DNA from: JBMNNS01 sp050942625
GTDB taxonomy: Bacteria; Bacillota; Dethiobacteria; DTU022; UBA8154
Direction of reading: 5' to 3'
DNA: 25,442 nt
Assembly: GCA_050942625.1 (NCBI GenBank)
Contig: JBMNNS010000017.1
Location: forward strand, 1 to 25,442
Both the position numbers and the translations under genes were made by a program. The notes beneath the pieces were generated by a model. That model was given only the letters and a program-made list of their open reading frames with translations. It did no database searches and had not been told where the DNA came from. Below, one piece after another: positions 1 through 7,549 of the stretch. Each line of letters begins with the position of its first letter. The first letter of the stretch is position 1.

Positions 1-1
1 A

Positions 2-634
2 CTTGGTACTCAGGTTTCCAAAAAAGCCCAAGGTGGCTACGAAGCTGTAGAAAAAGCCGTTTCTCAGATGGAAGAGATCTCTAAAAGTGTTGCTGAACTC
101 CAGGAAAACGTTACTTCACTAAACAGCGAGGTAGACAGAGTCGGGAATATAGTAGATACTATCAAGGGCATAGCGGGACAGACCAACCTTTTGGCACTGA
201 ATGCTGCTATCGAAGCCGCCAGGGCCGGTGAGCAGGGTAGAGGTTTTGCAGTAGTTGCCGAGGAAGTGCGTAAGCTTGCCGAACAATCTGCCTTTTCTGC
301 AGAAGAAATTACTACAATCATTGAGTCGATCCAAGCAGGAGCTTTCAATGTAGCCCAACAGATGGCGGAAAGCATAAAAGACGTAGGAAACGGTACTGAA
401 GCTGTAAATTCCGCAGGCAGTGTGCTTAAATCCATCATCGAGGAAATCCAAGCAATTGTGGAGCGAATAGAGCAGGTAGCTGCCGCTACACAGGAAATAA
501 GCTCCGGTAGCGAAGAAGTTTCTGCTGCTGTGGAGGAACAGACGGCAACCATGAACGAAATTGCTAATGCTGCTAACGATCTTCAAGGATTGGTAGAAGA
601 TTTGAATGCTGCTGTTGAAAAATTTAAGTTTTAA
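2..634 (+). CDS. Methyl-accepting chemotaxis protein, C-terminal part (5' end outside window)
   Basis: Membrane chemoreceptor whose cytoplasmic coiled coil controls CheA through CheW. Only the last 210 or so residues are present; the frame is open from base 2, so the protein starts upstream of the window. The signalling hairpin tip is clear: IAGQTNLLALNAAIEAARAG followed by the EQGRGFAVVAEEVRKLAEQS block, the most conserved part of the family. The rest is the returning helix, rich in heptads (EEIQAIVERIEQVAAATQEI), with Glu/Gln pairs that are typical methylation sites. It ends in a short Lys/Phe tail without a CheR-tethering pentapeptide. Sensor domain and ligand cannot be known from this fragment. 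Confidence 0.95.
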   Translation, partial: LGTQVSKKAQGGYEAVEKAVSQMEEISKSVAELQENVTSLNSEVDRVGNIVDTIKGIAGQTNLLALNAAIEAARAGEQGRGFAVVAEEVRKLAEQSAFSAEEITTIIESIQAGAFNVAQQMAESIKDVGNGTEAVNSAGSVLKSIIEEIQAIVERIEQVAAATQEISSGSEEVSAAVEEQTATMNEIANAANDLQGLVEDLNAAVEKFKF

Positions 635-863
635 GTTGCTTCCAGGGAAAGGCGTCCGGTATAGAGGCGGCGTGACCTTATTTTCGGCTTCTGTACGGAA
701 CGTAGGAACCTGTTGCTCCGATGCCAAGGGAGAAATCAAATATTGTAGTGAAAAAGAAGTGGATTTATTAACCTTACCAGCCATAGGATCGGCCACGGGA
801 TTGGTTTTTTTACAGGTTTGGGGATCAGGCGGCCTTTAGAGTTCACAAAATATGTGAAGTATT
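635..863. other. Gene-free stretch; possible group II intron RNA remnant
   Basis: About 230 bases after the chemoreceptor stop hold no convincing gene. A 77-codon open frame (606-839) overlaps the chemoreceptor end and has no SD. The stretch around 680-800 (TACGGAACGTAGGAACCTG, then GATGCCAAGGGAGAAATC, then CTTACCAGCCATAGGATCGG) reminds me, from memory only, of the 5' RNA region that precedes the reverse transcriptase in some clostridial group II introns. No intron-encoded protein and no domain V hairpin are seen here, so at most this is a fragment. It could also be another structured RNA or plain spacer. Confidence 0.25.
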
Positions 864-865
864 AA

Positions 866-953
866 AAATGCCGGGGAGTTTTCAGTAAGTAAAGGAATGT
901 GGTCATAGTGGTGGAGATGTGACTAACCTTCCCTAAACTCTCCCGGGCATTTT
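866..953. terminator. Long imperfect hairpin between convergent genes
   Basis: AAATGCCGGGGAGTTT on the left arm faces AAACTCTCCCGGGCATTTT on the right (935-953), with a second pairing inside (TGGTCA against TGACTA, AAGGAA against TTCCCT). It lies between the plus-strand chemoreceptor and the minus-strand thioesterase, and the right arm encodes the last codons of the thioesterase. A run of T/A flanks both arms, so it may terminate transcription in both directions. Confidence 0.45.
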
Positions 954-1400
954 CGTGACTATTACCGGGTTGGTATTCTTAGCGTGATCAGATACTTCTT
1001 CTTTTTTTTCGAGCCGGGCTTTCATCATTTTAGCCCTGCCGGTCAAAGCTATTTCACCGGAAGGCAATTTAGCTTGCGCGGACATTATCCAAAGCCGTTT
1101 TGTAAGGTTTTCAACGTTGCTTTGAAAATAGATTTTTTCTCCGCACGGAACAGGCAGTTTAAAACGTACTTGTAAATCAACAGTCATGGCTATGTACCCA
1201 AGATGATAAAGATGGGAAGCCATTAATTCATCCAGGGCGGTGCAAAGTATACCACCATGGACGATGCCAGGATAACCCTCATGTTCCCTTTGGAAAACAG
1301 CAACCGTCATAAAAGAATTCCCTTCACTATAAAATTCAAGCTGCAAACCATTGGGATTACTTTTGCCACAACCGAAACAGAAATGGTTTAGCTCGGACAG
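933..1400 (-). CDS. PaaI-like hotdog-fold thioesterase, apparent CTG start
   Basis: Hotdog-fold acyl-CoA thioesterase of the PaaI/4HBT family, which hydrolyses acyl- or aryl-CoA; the substrate cannot be predicted. An internal TTG start at 1346 would give 137 residues but would cut off the family's N-terminal signature. In the same frame upstream the sequence reads CFGCGKSNPNGLQLEF, the usual opening of these proteins, so the gene must begin further up. The only start-like codon correctly spaced from a strong GGGAGGTGA (1405-1413) is CTG at 1398-1400, giving 155 residues. The active-site region EGYPGIVHGGILCTALDEL is intact. The downstream end (KMPGRV) lies inside a hairpin. It follows a decayed gene on the same strand. 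Confidence 0.8.
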   Translation of the reverse strand: MSELNHFCFGCGKSNPNGLQLEFYSEGNSFMTVAVFQREHEGYPGIVHGGILCTALDELMASHLYHLGYIAMTVDLQVRFKLPVPCGEKIYFQSNVENLTKRLWIMSAQAKLPSGEIALTGRAKMMKARLEKKEEVSDHAKNTNPVIVTKMPGRV

Positions 1401-1404
1401 GTTG

Positions 1405-1413
1405 TCACCTCCC
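1405..1413 (-). promoter_or_regulatory. Shine-Dalgarno that fixes the CTG start of the thioesterase
   Basis: Reads GGGAGGTGA on the minus strand. The GGGAGG core lies 7 bases upstream of CTG at 1398-1400. The GTG inside the site opens a different frame that stops after six codons, and no ATG, GTG or TTG lies in the thioesterase frame between this site and the conserved CFGCG motif. Confidence 0.6.
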
Positions 1414-1429
1414 GCGAAAGATTTCTGCT

Positions 1430-1949
1430 AAAATACATTATATCCCTTTTTAGGAAAAAAACAACCCCTGCTTTTGATAATGCATGAACGCAGCGGGAAT
1501 GTGAAAAGTTTTCCAGGCTACCGGGAAGCCATTTCAGAAGTTTTTGCAGATCTATTCCGGCATGGCGAAAAGCCCGTATGACAACGTCGGTGCAGGCGCC
1601 CCGGTCGAAGGGCACATCCCCACCGGGGTAGTCGATGACGGTATAGGTTGCATCATAGCGTGTCCTATTTACAGCCTCCCGGCGAGCACCTAAAAGAACT
1701 AAGTCGGCTGTTGTCAGTTCCTCCGCCGGAATTTTCTCTACCGGGGAAGGGGCTGCAAACTTCCCGGGCAGTATTATTATTTCGGTATTTTGTATTAGAT
1801 CCTGACACAGCGGCTGGATAATCTGCCTGGATATAACTGCCGGGCTGGGTTGCCAGGTTAAGCCCGGCAGTTACTAAAAAAATCAGAAGAACAGAAACAA
1901 GTGTTTTAGGTTTTATTTCTTGTTTTTCATTTTCTATGCTTTTTCTCAT
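1430..1949 (-). pseudogene. Decayed DUF1287-family exported protein gene
   Basis: Two overlapping minus-strand frames together read as one damaged gene. The first (ATG at 1949) gives a basic N-terminus and one hydrophobic segment (LVSVLLIFLVTAGLNLA), as in a signal peptide or anchor, then runs off frame and stops at 1665. The second frame, open from about 1885, reads AAPSPVEKIPAEELTTADLV, then RYDATYTVIDYPGGDVPFDR and GACTDVVIRAFRHAGIDLQK, which I recognise from DUF1287 proteins (DRGVCTDVVIRA core). The expected downstream His/Glu-containing half is missing: after about 1545 similarity is lost and the next gene begins. So there is at least one frameshift plus a 3' truncation. The function of the family is unknown to me beyond a likely cell-envelope role. 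Confidence 0.6.
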
Positions 1950-1970
1950 GCTTTTTCTTTTCCAATGGTA

Positions 1971-3161
1971 TCAGGATAATTCCTGCAAAAAAGACTCAAT
2001 GCGATCAAGTCCCAGGCGGATATTATCCAGGGATAAGGCATAGGAAATTCGTACATAATCCGGTGCTCCAAAGCCCTGGCCGGGAACCAGTGCAACGCGG
2101 TATTGCTCTAATAAAAGGGTGGCCAGGTTGTCGACATTTTTAATTTCTTCCCCGTGGAATCTCTTGGTAAAGGTTTTACCTACATTTACAAATAGGTAGA
2201 AAGCACCTTCCGGTGTTAGGCAGGAAAGGTAGGGCATCCGGCTTATGCGTTCCATCATGTAGTCCCGCCGCTTTGCAAATGCTTCCCGCATTTCTGCCAC
2301 GCAGTCCTGGGATCCCACCAGCGCTTGATAGGCTGCTTTTTGGGCGACGGAGTTTGGGTTGGAGGTTGCATGGCTTTGGATATTTGACATGGCCGCCGCC
2401 AGCTTGATATCCGAGGCAGAATATCCAATCCGCCATCCTGTCATAGCGTAGGTTTTGGAAACCCCGTTTACTATAATAGTTAGGTTTTTAATATCTTCAC
2501 CCAGAGAGGCAATGGAAATATGCTTGTTATCACCATAAACTAGTTTTTCATAAATTTCATCTGAAACGACATAAAAATTAGCCTTCAAAGCAAGGGCAGC
2601 AATATCCTCGAGTTCTTTTTTCTGGAAAACCTGGCTGGTTGGGTTGTTAGGACTGTTGAGAACCAGGGCCTTGGTCCTGGGGGAAATGGCCTTTTCCAGC
2701 TCCAGCCTGGTAGGTTTAAAGTTATTTTCAATTTTTGTTTCCACGATGACGGGAACGCCCCCGTTTAACTTTACTATTTCCGGGTAGCTAACCCAATAGG
2801 GTGCGGGGATGATTACCTCGTCCCCCTCGTTGAGAAGGCCGGCGAAAATATTGAATAGTGAATGTTTGGCCCCATTGCTGATTACAATTTGTTGGGGCTG
2901 ATATTCCAAACCCTGGTCGTTAAGGAATTTTTTGCAGATAGCTTCCTTAAGTTCAGGGGTGCCGCTGGCAGGGGTATACTTTGTGAAATTACTATTAATA
3001 GCTTCAATAGCGGCTTCTTTAATATGCAGAGGGGTATCAAAATCCGGTTCTCCAGCTCCGAAACCGATCACATCAATGCCTTCACTTTTCATTTGTTTTG
3101 CTTTTGCATCAATGGCAAGGGTTGGTGAAGGGGTAATTTGTAGTGCTCTTCCAGACAGCAT
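1971..3161 (-). CDS. aspB: Aspartate aminotransferase, AspB type (class I PLP enzyme)
   Basis: Pyridoxal-phosphate enzyme that exchanges the amino group between aspartate and 2-oxoglutarate. The 396 residues match the usual size of the Bacillus AspB branch. Visible landmarks: GFGAGEPDFDTP (33-44), KYTPASGTPELKEAI (61-75), NGAKHSLF (96-103), PAPYWVSYPE (119-128), NSPNNPTS (169-176), SDEIYEKL (200-207) and the Schiff-base lysine K236 in SKTYAMTGWRIGY. The Arg for the alpha-carboxylate sits in PDYVRISYALS near the C-terminus. ATG start with a modest AGAGGTG 8 bases upstream. It lies 62 bases downstream of serC on the same strand, so co-transcription is likely. Related enzymes also act on prephenate or aromatic acids, so the exact substrate is less certain than the family. 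Confidence 0.9.
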   Translation of the reverse strand: MLSGRALQITPSPTLAIDAKAKQMKSEGIDVIGFGAGEPDFDTPLHIKEAAIEAINSNFTKYTPASGTPELKEAICKKFLNDQGLEYQPQQIVISNGAKHSLFNIFAGLLNEGDEVIIPAPYWVSYPEIVKLNGGVPVIVETKIENNFKPTRLELEKAISPRTKALVLNSPNNPTSQVFQKKELEDIAALALKANFYVVSDEIYEKLVYGDNKHISIASLGEDIKNLTIIVNGVSKTYAMTGWRIGYSASDIKLAAAMSNIQSHATSNPNSVAQKAAYQALVGSQDCVAEMREAFAKRRDYMMERISRMPYLSCLTPEGAFYLFVNVGKTFTKRFHGEEIKNVDNLATLLLEQYRVALVPGQGFGAPDYVRISYALSLDNIRLGLDRIESFLQELS

Positions 3162-3223
3162 TGTTTAACACCTCTGTTCATAATACTGTGTCATATTAAA
3201 AAGTGTGATTATAAAAATGTTAT

Positions 3224-4312
3224 TTACCCATTCTGTTTTGAAAACTCTTTCATAAATTGTGCCAATATTTCACAGCCCTCCAGAGGAAAGGCATTATAAA
3301 TGGAGGCTCTTATCCCGCCCACGGAGCGGTGTCCTTTTAGACCCATCAGCTTCTTTTCAGCAGCCTTTTCCAGGAAAGTTTTTTCCAGTTCTTCACTGGA
3401 AAGGCGGAAAGTAACGTTCATGGTGGAGCGGTCTTCTTTGTCGGCATGGCCTCTGTAAAAACCCCCGCTGTCGTCAATGGCCTCGTAAATAAGTGCTGCT
3501 TTCTGTTCATTACGTTTTTGTATCGTTTCCAGGCCTCCGTTATTTTTAACCCACTCTAAAACCAGCCCAAGAATATAAATGGAATAGGTAGGTGGAGTGT
3601 TAAAAAGGGAACGTGATTCTGCAAGGACTTTGTAGCTCAGCATGGAAGGAAGATCCTCTGCGCTCCTGTCCACTATGTCCTTATTAATGATGACGGCTGT
3701 AACCCCTGAGGGGCCCAGGTTTTTTTGGGCACCGGCATAAACGAGGGAAAACTTGCTAATATCAATTTTTCGGGAGAGGATATCGCTGGACATATCTGCT
3801 ATAAGGGGAACTTGCCCCGTATCAGGTATATATTTCCATTGTGTCCCGTAGATGGTGTTGTTTGTGGTAATGTGCACATAGGCGGGGTTTTCAGAGTATT
3901 GTATTTCTTCCGGGCGGGGTATGTTGCGGAAACTGTTTCCTTTCGTGTCGGCTGCTACATGGATATTACCCAGGCGGGATGCTTCTTCGGCTGCTTTTTT
4001 TGCAAAACTACCCGTGATAATATAGTCTGCGGTGCGGCCGGCGGGAAGCAGGTTAAAGGGAACCATGGTAAATTGAAGGCTGGCGCCGCCCTGCAAAAAA
4101 AGCACCTGGTAATTTTCAGGAAGACCCAGCAGCTCCAGAAGGAGTGATTCTGCGGATGTAATCAGCTCTTCAAATACAGGGGAACGGTGACTTATTTCCA
4201 TTACGGACATACCGGTATCCTTGTAGTTGAAGATTTCTTTTTGTGCTTGCTCCAGAACCGGTAAGGGCAAGGTAGCTGGTCCCGGGTTAAAGTTGTAGAC
4301 TCGGTAAACCAC
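3224..4312 (-). CDS. serC: Phosphoserine aminotransferase SerC
   Basis: PLP enzyme that converts 3-phosphohydroxypyruvate and glutamate to phosphoserine in serine synthesis; the family also serves pyridoxal phosphate synthesis in some bacteria. Full length (362 residues). Motifs: NFNPGPATLP (8-17), EISHRSPVFEEL (39-50), LFLQGGASLQF (71-81), the PLP lysine K197 in YAGAQKNLGPSGV, and the C-terminal LKGHRSVGGIRASIYNA block. The start is GTG at 4310-4312, placed 7 bases after a perfect AGGAGG. A 213-base leader separates it from the upstream nifS gene and holds a terminator-like hairpin, so it may have its own promoter and attenuation. No serA is in the window. Confidence 0.96.
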   Translation of the reverse strand: MVYRVYNFNPGPATLPLPVLEQAQKEIFNYKDTGMSVMEISHRSPVFEELITSAESLLLELLGLPENYQVLFLQGGASLQFTMVPFNLLPAGRTADYIITGSFAKKAAEEASRLGNIHVAADTKGNSFRNIPRPEEIQYSENPAYVHITTNNTIYGTQWKYIPDTGQVPLIADMSSDILSRKIDISKFSLVYAGAQKNLGPSGVTAVIINKDIVDRSAEDLPSMLSYKVLAESRSLFNTPPTYSIYILGLVLEWVKNNGGLETIQKRNEQKAALIYEAIDDSGGFYRGHADKEDRSTMNVTFRLSSEELEKTFLEKAAEKKLMGLKGHRSVGGIRASIYNAFPLEGCEILAQFMKEFSKQNG

Positions 4313-4372
4313 CGAAAAACCTCCTTTTAGTTTTTACTGTTTTGAACAATTGATTTATTTGCCTCTGACATC

Positions 4373-4411
4373 AAAAAAATGAACATGTCCGGGTCGTCTG
4401 GCCCTACGTGT
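4373..4411 (-). terminator. Hairpin plus T-run in the serC leader
   Basis: On the minus strand ACACGTAGGG pairs with CCCGGACATGT around an 8-base loop, with one mismatch, and is followed two bases later by ATTTTTTT (4373-4379). This is an intrinsic terminator by shape. It may end transcripts from thiI-nifS, or act as an attenuator for a transcript starting at the TATAAT at 4449-4454 and heading for serC. Confidence 0.5.
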
Positions 4412-4448
4412 CATCAGCTAGATTTTTTGCAGTAGAATTATTTTATAC

Positions 4449-4454
4449 ATTATA
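4449..4454 (-). promoter_or_regulatory. Candidate -10 box upstream of serC
   Basis: Perfect TATAAT on the minus strand in an AT-rich stretch, 137 bases before the serC start. No good -35 is found at 16-18 bases, so this is a weak call. A transcript from here would cross the hairpin at 4373-4411. Confidence 0.35.
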
Positions 4455-4525
4455 ACTTATTTTGTGTTAAATAAAAATAAGCTTTTACAAAATAATCTAC
4501 ACAGGTCCCCTGACGCCCCCAAACC

Positions 4526-5686
4526 TTAGACAAATTTCTGCAGTTCGGTGATTACTTCAATTATCTTGGCGGCGGCAAAGTCCATTTCTTCTTCGGTATT
4601 GAAATAGGAAAAACTGAGGCGCAGGGCTCCTTCCCTGTTTTTTTCATCAAGGCCCAGGGCTTTTAGGACATGGCTTTGGGCTTTTTCCCGGGCCTGGCAG
4701 GCTGAACCGGTAGAAACATAGATTTTATGTTCTTCCAGGGCATGCAATATAATTTCCCCTTTCAGTCCCGGAAAGGAGATGTTGAGTATATGGGGTGCTC
4801 CTTCTTCCAGAGAGGGGCCATTGAGGATAATCCAGGGATGAACAGCCTGCAGGGCCTGGAAAAGTGTTTTTTTATAGGATTGTAGTCTATCCATTGTTTC
4901 CTTCCTTGCCTGCCGGCAAAGTTTGGCGGCAAGGGCCATCCCCGCTATGGCCGGGACGTTTTCTGTTCCTGATCGAAGGCCTCTTTCCTGACCGCCGCCC
5001 CATAGTAGCGGCTCTGGAAGAAGTCCTTCACGCAGGTAAAGAGCCCCTGTTCCCTTAGGGCCGTGAAATTTATGGGCACTGATGCTGAGGGCATCAATGC
5101 CCTGCTCCATGGGGATGAGGGGGAGCCTGGCGAAAGATTGAACGCCGTCAACATGGAAAATGATCTGGGGATTCTTAGCTTTTATTACATTGGAAAGTTC
5201 GGTTAGCGGCTGGATGGAACCCACCTCGTTGTTGACATGCATGATGCTGACAAGAATGGTCTCGGGCCGGAGGGCTTTTGCCAGTGTTTTGGCGCTGATG
5301 ACACCCCTGCTGTCCGGTTGCAGGCAAGTAACTTCAAATCCTTCCTTTGCCAGTTGCCGAAAGGGTTCCAGAACAGAAGGGTGTTCTATGGCAGAGGTAA
5401 TCAAATGGTTGCCCCTTTTATGATAACGCCTGGCCAGCCCTAAAATGGCCAGGTTGTTAGCTTCCGTTCCACCAGAGGTAAAAACGATTTCCCGTTCCTT
5501 AACACCTAAAAATTCCGCCAGCGTTTGCCTGGAGGAATTCAGAATCCTCTCTGCATTACTGCCCCGGCGATGCAGGGCGGAGGGATTACCGTATTCTTCT
5601 GTTAATACCCTTGCCATTTCCTGCAGCACTTGAGGGAAAATTTTGGTTGTTGCGCTATTGTCAAAATATACTTCTTCCAACGACAT
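4526..5686 (-). CDS. Cysteine desulfurase (NifS/IscS family), likely ThiI partner
   Basis: PLP enzyme that takes sulfur from cysteine as a persulfide and hands it to acceptors. 386 residues. Motifs: YFDNSATTK (7-15), YGNPSALHRRG (32-42), SGGTEANNLA (71-80), H102 in SAIEHPSV, D180/Q183 in HVDGVQS, PLP lysine K206 in SAHKFHGPKG, and the persulfide cysteine C330 in STGSACQAREK, on the short loop of the NifS/IscS class rather than the SufS class. It starts 17 bases after the thiI stop with GGGGGAG in front, so the two are an operon. By analogy with the Bacillus NifZ-ThiI pair it probably feeds ThiI for tRNA 4-thiouridine and/or thiamine; a general Fe-S role is not excluded. Confidence 0.93.
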   Translation of the reverse strand: MSLEEVYFDNSATTKIFPQVLQEMARVLTEEYGNPSALHRRGSNAERILNSSRQTLAEFLGVKEREIVFTSGGTEANNLAILGLARRYHKRGNHLITSAIEHPSVLEPFRQLAKEGFEVTCLQPDSRGVISAKTLAKALRPETILVSIMHVNNEVGSIQPLTELSNVIKAKNPQIIFHVDGVQSFARLPLIPMEQGIDALSISAHKFHGPKGTGALYLREGLLPEPLLWGGGQERGLRSGTENVPAIAGMALAAKLCRQARKETMDRLQSYKKTLFQALQAVHPWIILNGPSLEEGAPHILNISFPGLKGEIILHALEEHKIYVSTGSACQAREKAQSHVLKALGLDEKNREGALRLSFSYFNTEEEMDFAAAKIIEVITELQKFV

Positions 5687-5703
5687 TTTTAACTCCCCCT
5701 GAA

Positions 5704-6882
5704 TTAAAGGCCGGCATGAGGCGTAATGGTCCTGCTTTCTATGTTTTCCAAACAGTCCCGGATTAATTTTTCGTGATCAAAATTGTTTTCTGCTTTTTCC
5801 AGCTCCGGGAGCCGGGGTCTTGTAATAGGATGCTGTGGAACAAAAAGAGTGCAGCAATCTTCATATGGGCGAATGGAGATGGGATATGTATCTATTTTTT
5901 TGGCAATGTTGATGATTTCTTCCTTGTCGAACCCGACTAGGGGTCTTAATACTGGTAAGGTAGCAACCTCATTGGTGGCGGAAATATTTTCCAGCGTCTG
6001 GCTTGCGACCTGCCCCAGGCTTTCCCCTGTGTAAAGAGCCCCGGCGTTCCTAATGGAAGCTAACCGTCCAGCGATGCGTACCATCATTCTACGCATGATG
6101 GTAATAAGCATCTCCTCAGGGCAATGCAGGCGGATCTCTTTTTGTATAGCAGTAAAAGAAGCTAAGTGCAGGATGATAGTGCCGCCGTAGGCGGCCAATA
6201 CCCGGCAAAGATCCAGGACCTTATTGATATTTCCTTCTCCCGTAAAGGGGGGGCTGTGGAAATGCAGGGCTTCTATTTGCAGGCCGCGTTTTAAGGCCAT
6301 CCAGCCGGCAACGGGACTGTCAATACCGCTGGAAAGCAGTAATAACCCCTTGCCGGTTACCCCTACAGGGAGGCCTCCGGGCCCGGCAAAAGCCTCGCTG
6401 TACAGGTAAGCTTCCTTTTCCCTGATCTCAATGTTGAGCAGCAGTTCAGGATTGTGCACGTCAACCTTTAGCTCAGGCTTATTTTCCAGGAGATAGGCCC
6501 CTACAGTAGCGCTAATCTGGGGTGATTGATAAGGAAATAGTTTGTTGGCCCTGCGGGTATTAACCTTAAAACTTATTCCAGAGCGGTAATTCTGTTCTAA
6601 TATCTTAAGCGCTTTTTGGCAAATATCGTCCATCTCCAGCCTTGCTGTAGATACGGGGCTGATGGATACTATACCAAATACTTTTTGCAGCCTTCTGCGG
6701 GCCTGGAATATATTTTCCTCCGCGAGGGATACAAAATAACGGCCCCGCTGGAAACTGACTCGATAAGGTTCCAGGCCCCTGAGTGCCATTTTAATGTTTT
6801 GTAACAATCTTTTTTCGAAAAAAGGTCTGTTTTTGCCTTTTAGGGCAATTTCTCCATAACGGATAAGTAGTAATGGGGTCAT
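5704..6882 (-). CDS. thiI: tRNA 4-thiouridine synthase ThiI (without rhodanese domain)
   Basis: ATP-dependent enzyme that adenylates U8 of tRNA and accepts sulfur to make 4-thiouridine; in some bacteria it also serves thiamine thiazole synthesis. 392 residues: N-terminal ferredoxin-like/THUMP region (about 1-165; RYGEIALKGKNRPFFE at 8-23), then a PP-loop ATPase domain. There is no C-terminal rhodanese domain, as in Bacillus ThiI; the acceptor cysteine candidates are in YEDCCTLFVPQHPITRP. The PP-loop reads LLLSSGIDSPVAGW where SGGxDS is usual. No clear SD precedes the ATG, but an in-frame stop lies just upstream, so no longer start is possible. First gene of a thiI-nifS pair. Confidence 0.94.
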   Translation of the reverse strand: MTPLLLIRYGEIALKGKNRPFFEKRLLQNIKMALRGLEPYRVSFQRGRYFVSLAEENIFQARRRLQKVFGIVSISPVSTARLEMDDICQKALKILEQNYRSGISFKVNTRRANKLFPYQSPQISATVGAYLLENKPELKVDVHNPELLLNIEIREKEAYLYSEAFAGPGGLPVGVTGKGLLLLSSGIDSPVAGWMALKRGLQIEALHFHSPPFTGEGNINKVLDLCRVLAAYGGTIILHLASFTAIQKEIRLHCPEEMLITIMRRMMVRIAGRLASIRNAGALYTGESLGQVASQTLENISATNEVATLPVLRPLVGFDKEEIINIAKKIDTYPISIRPYEDCCTLFVPQHPITRPRLPELEKAENNFDHEKLIRDCLENIESRTITPHAGL

Positions 6883-7080
6883 TTTATGAACAGAAGCCCG
6901 TCACCGCAATGCCGGGCGAAGGATATTTAGTAGTCCCCTCTCTTCCGGGGATATTTGCCGATCTGCCATTTATTTTGCCATATAAAACCGGTAAAAGCAA
7001 CTTGGGCCCCCAAAAAGCAGCACGCTTACCAAAAAATTATTTTGTTGTTTAGTACCGGTAATTATGCTCCCATTTCGGTG

Positions 7081-7111
7081 CAAAAAAGAAAAAGCCGGAC
7101 GTTTCCGGCTT
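7081..7111 (-). terminator. Intrinsic terminator after the NifU-like gene
   Basis: On the minus strand AAGCCGGA pairs perfectly with TCCGGCTT around a 4-base loop (7092-7111) and is followed directly by TTTCTTTTTTG. It sits 45 bases after the stop of the NifU-like gene. Confidence 0.85.
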
Positions 7112-7155
7112 ATTTGTTGTTAACCAAAAATAATTAACTAATTTTCTGTTACCGG

Positions 7156-7377
7156 TTATATTTTGACAACTTCCTTAACCTCGGGTATTTCCTTTTTCAG
7201 ATACCGTTCAATAACCTGTTTTAATGTCATCGTAGCCATTGGACAGCCTCCGCAAGCACCTGTTAGTTTAACTTTAACCGTGCCGTCTTCTTCTACATTG
7301 ATCAGATCTACACCGCCGCCATCGGCCTGCAGAACAGGCCGTATTTTTTCCAAGGCTGCCTCAACCTTTTTCTTCAT
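7156..7377 (-). CDS. NifU C-terminal domain protein (Nfu-type Fe-S scaffold)
   Basis: Small single-domain protein of 73 residues that binds or transfers a [4Fe-4S] cluster through a CxxC motif. The motif is visible in LTGACGGCPMATMTLKQVIE, and the QADGGGVDLINVEEDG segment is typical of the family. A nine-residue longer frame exists, but AAGGAGGG lies 10 bases before the ATG at 7375-7377, so the shorter form (MKKKVEAALEKIRPVLQ) is chosen. It has its own promoter and terminator, so it is a single-gene unit. Such Nfu proteins usually need a partner cysteine of another subunit to bridge the cluster as a dimer. Confidence 0.92.
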   Translation of the reverse strand: MKKKVEAALEKIRPVLQADGGGVDLINVEEDGTVKVKLTGACGGCPMATMTLKQVIERYLKKEIPEVKEVVKI

Positions 7378-7422
7378 GGGGCAAAAACCCTCCTTAATTA
7401 TCATTACGGTAATAATAAACTG

Positions 7423-7451
7423 ATTATATCACCTTCTAATCCTTTTGTCGA
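7423..7451 (-). promoter_or_regulatory. Sigma-A type promoter of the NifU-like gene
   Basis: On the minus strand TCGACA (7446-7451), 17-base spacer, TATAAT (7423-7428). Five of six and six of six matches to consensus at ideal spacing. It would give a leader of about 40 bases. Confidence 0.75.
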
Positions 7452-7549
7452 ATGGATTGGGGGTACGATCGTGTCAAGACCCAGAGGTTAAAGTATCCTG
7501 TTCCGGAAAAAGTTTTAACTCTATGCCGGTGATCGAGGTTCTTACATCT

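Noticed and set aside
119..796. 225-codon minus-strand frame opposite the chemoreceptor
   Set aside because: It is the shadow of the chemoreceptor signalling domain, which is certain.
606..839. 77-codon frame after the chemoreceptor as a gene
   Set aside because: It starts inside the chemoreceptor gene, has no SD and its product shows no recognisable fold.
680..840. Lysine, cobalamin, c-di-GMP or T-box riboswitch after the chemoreceptor
   Set aside because: Some short matches to AGAGG-type cores were seen, but none of the conserved cores of these riboswitches is present in order, and no plus-strand gene follows.
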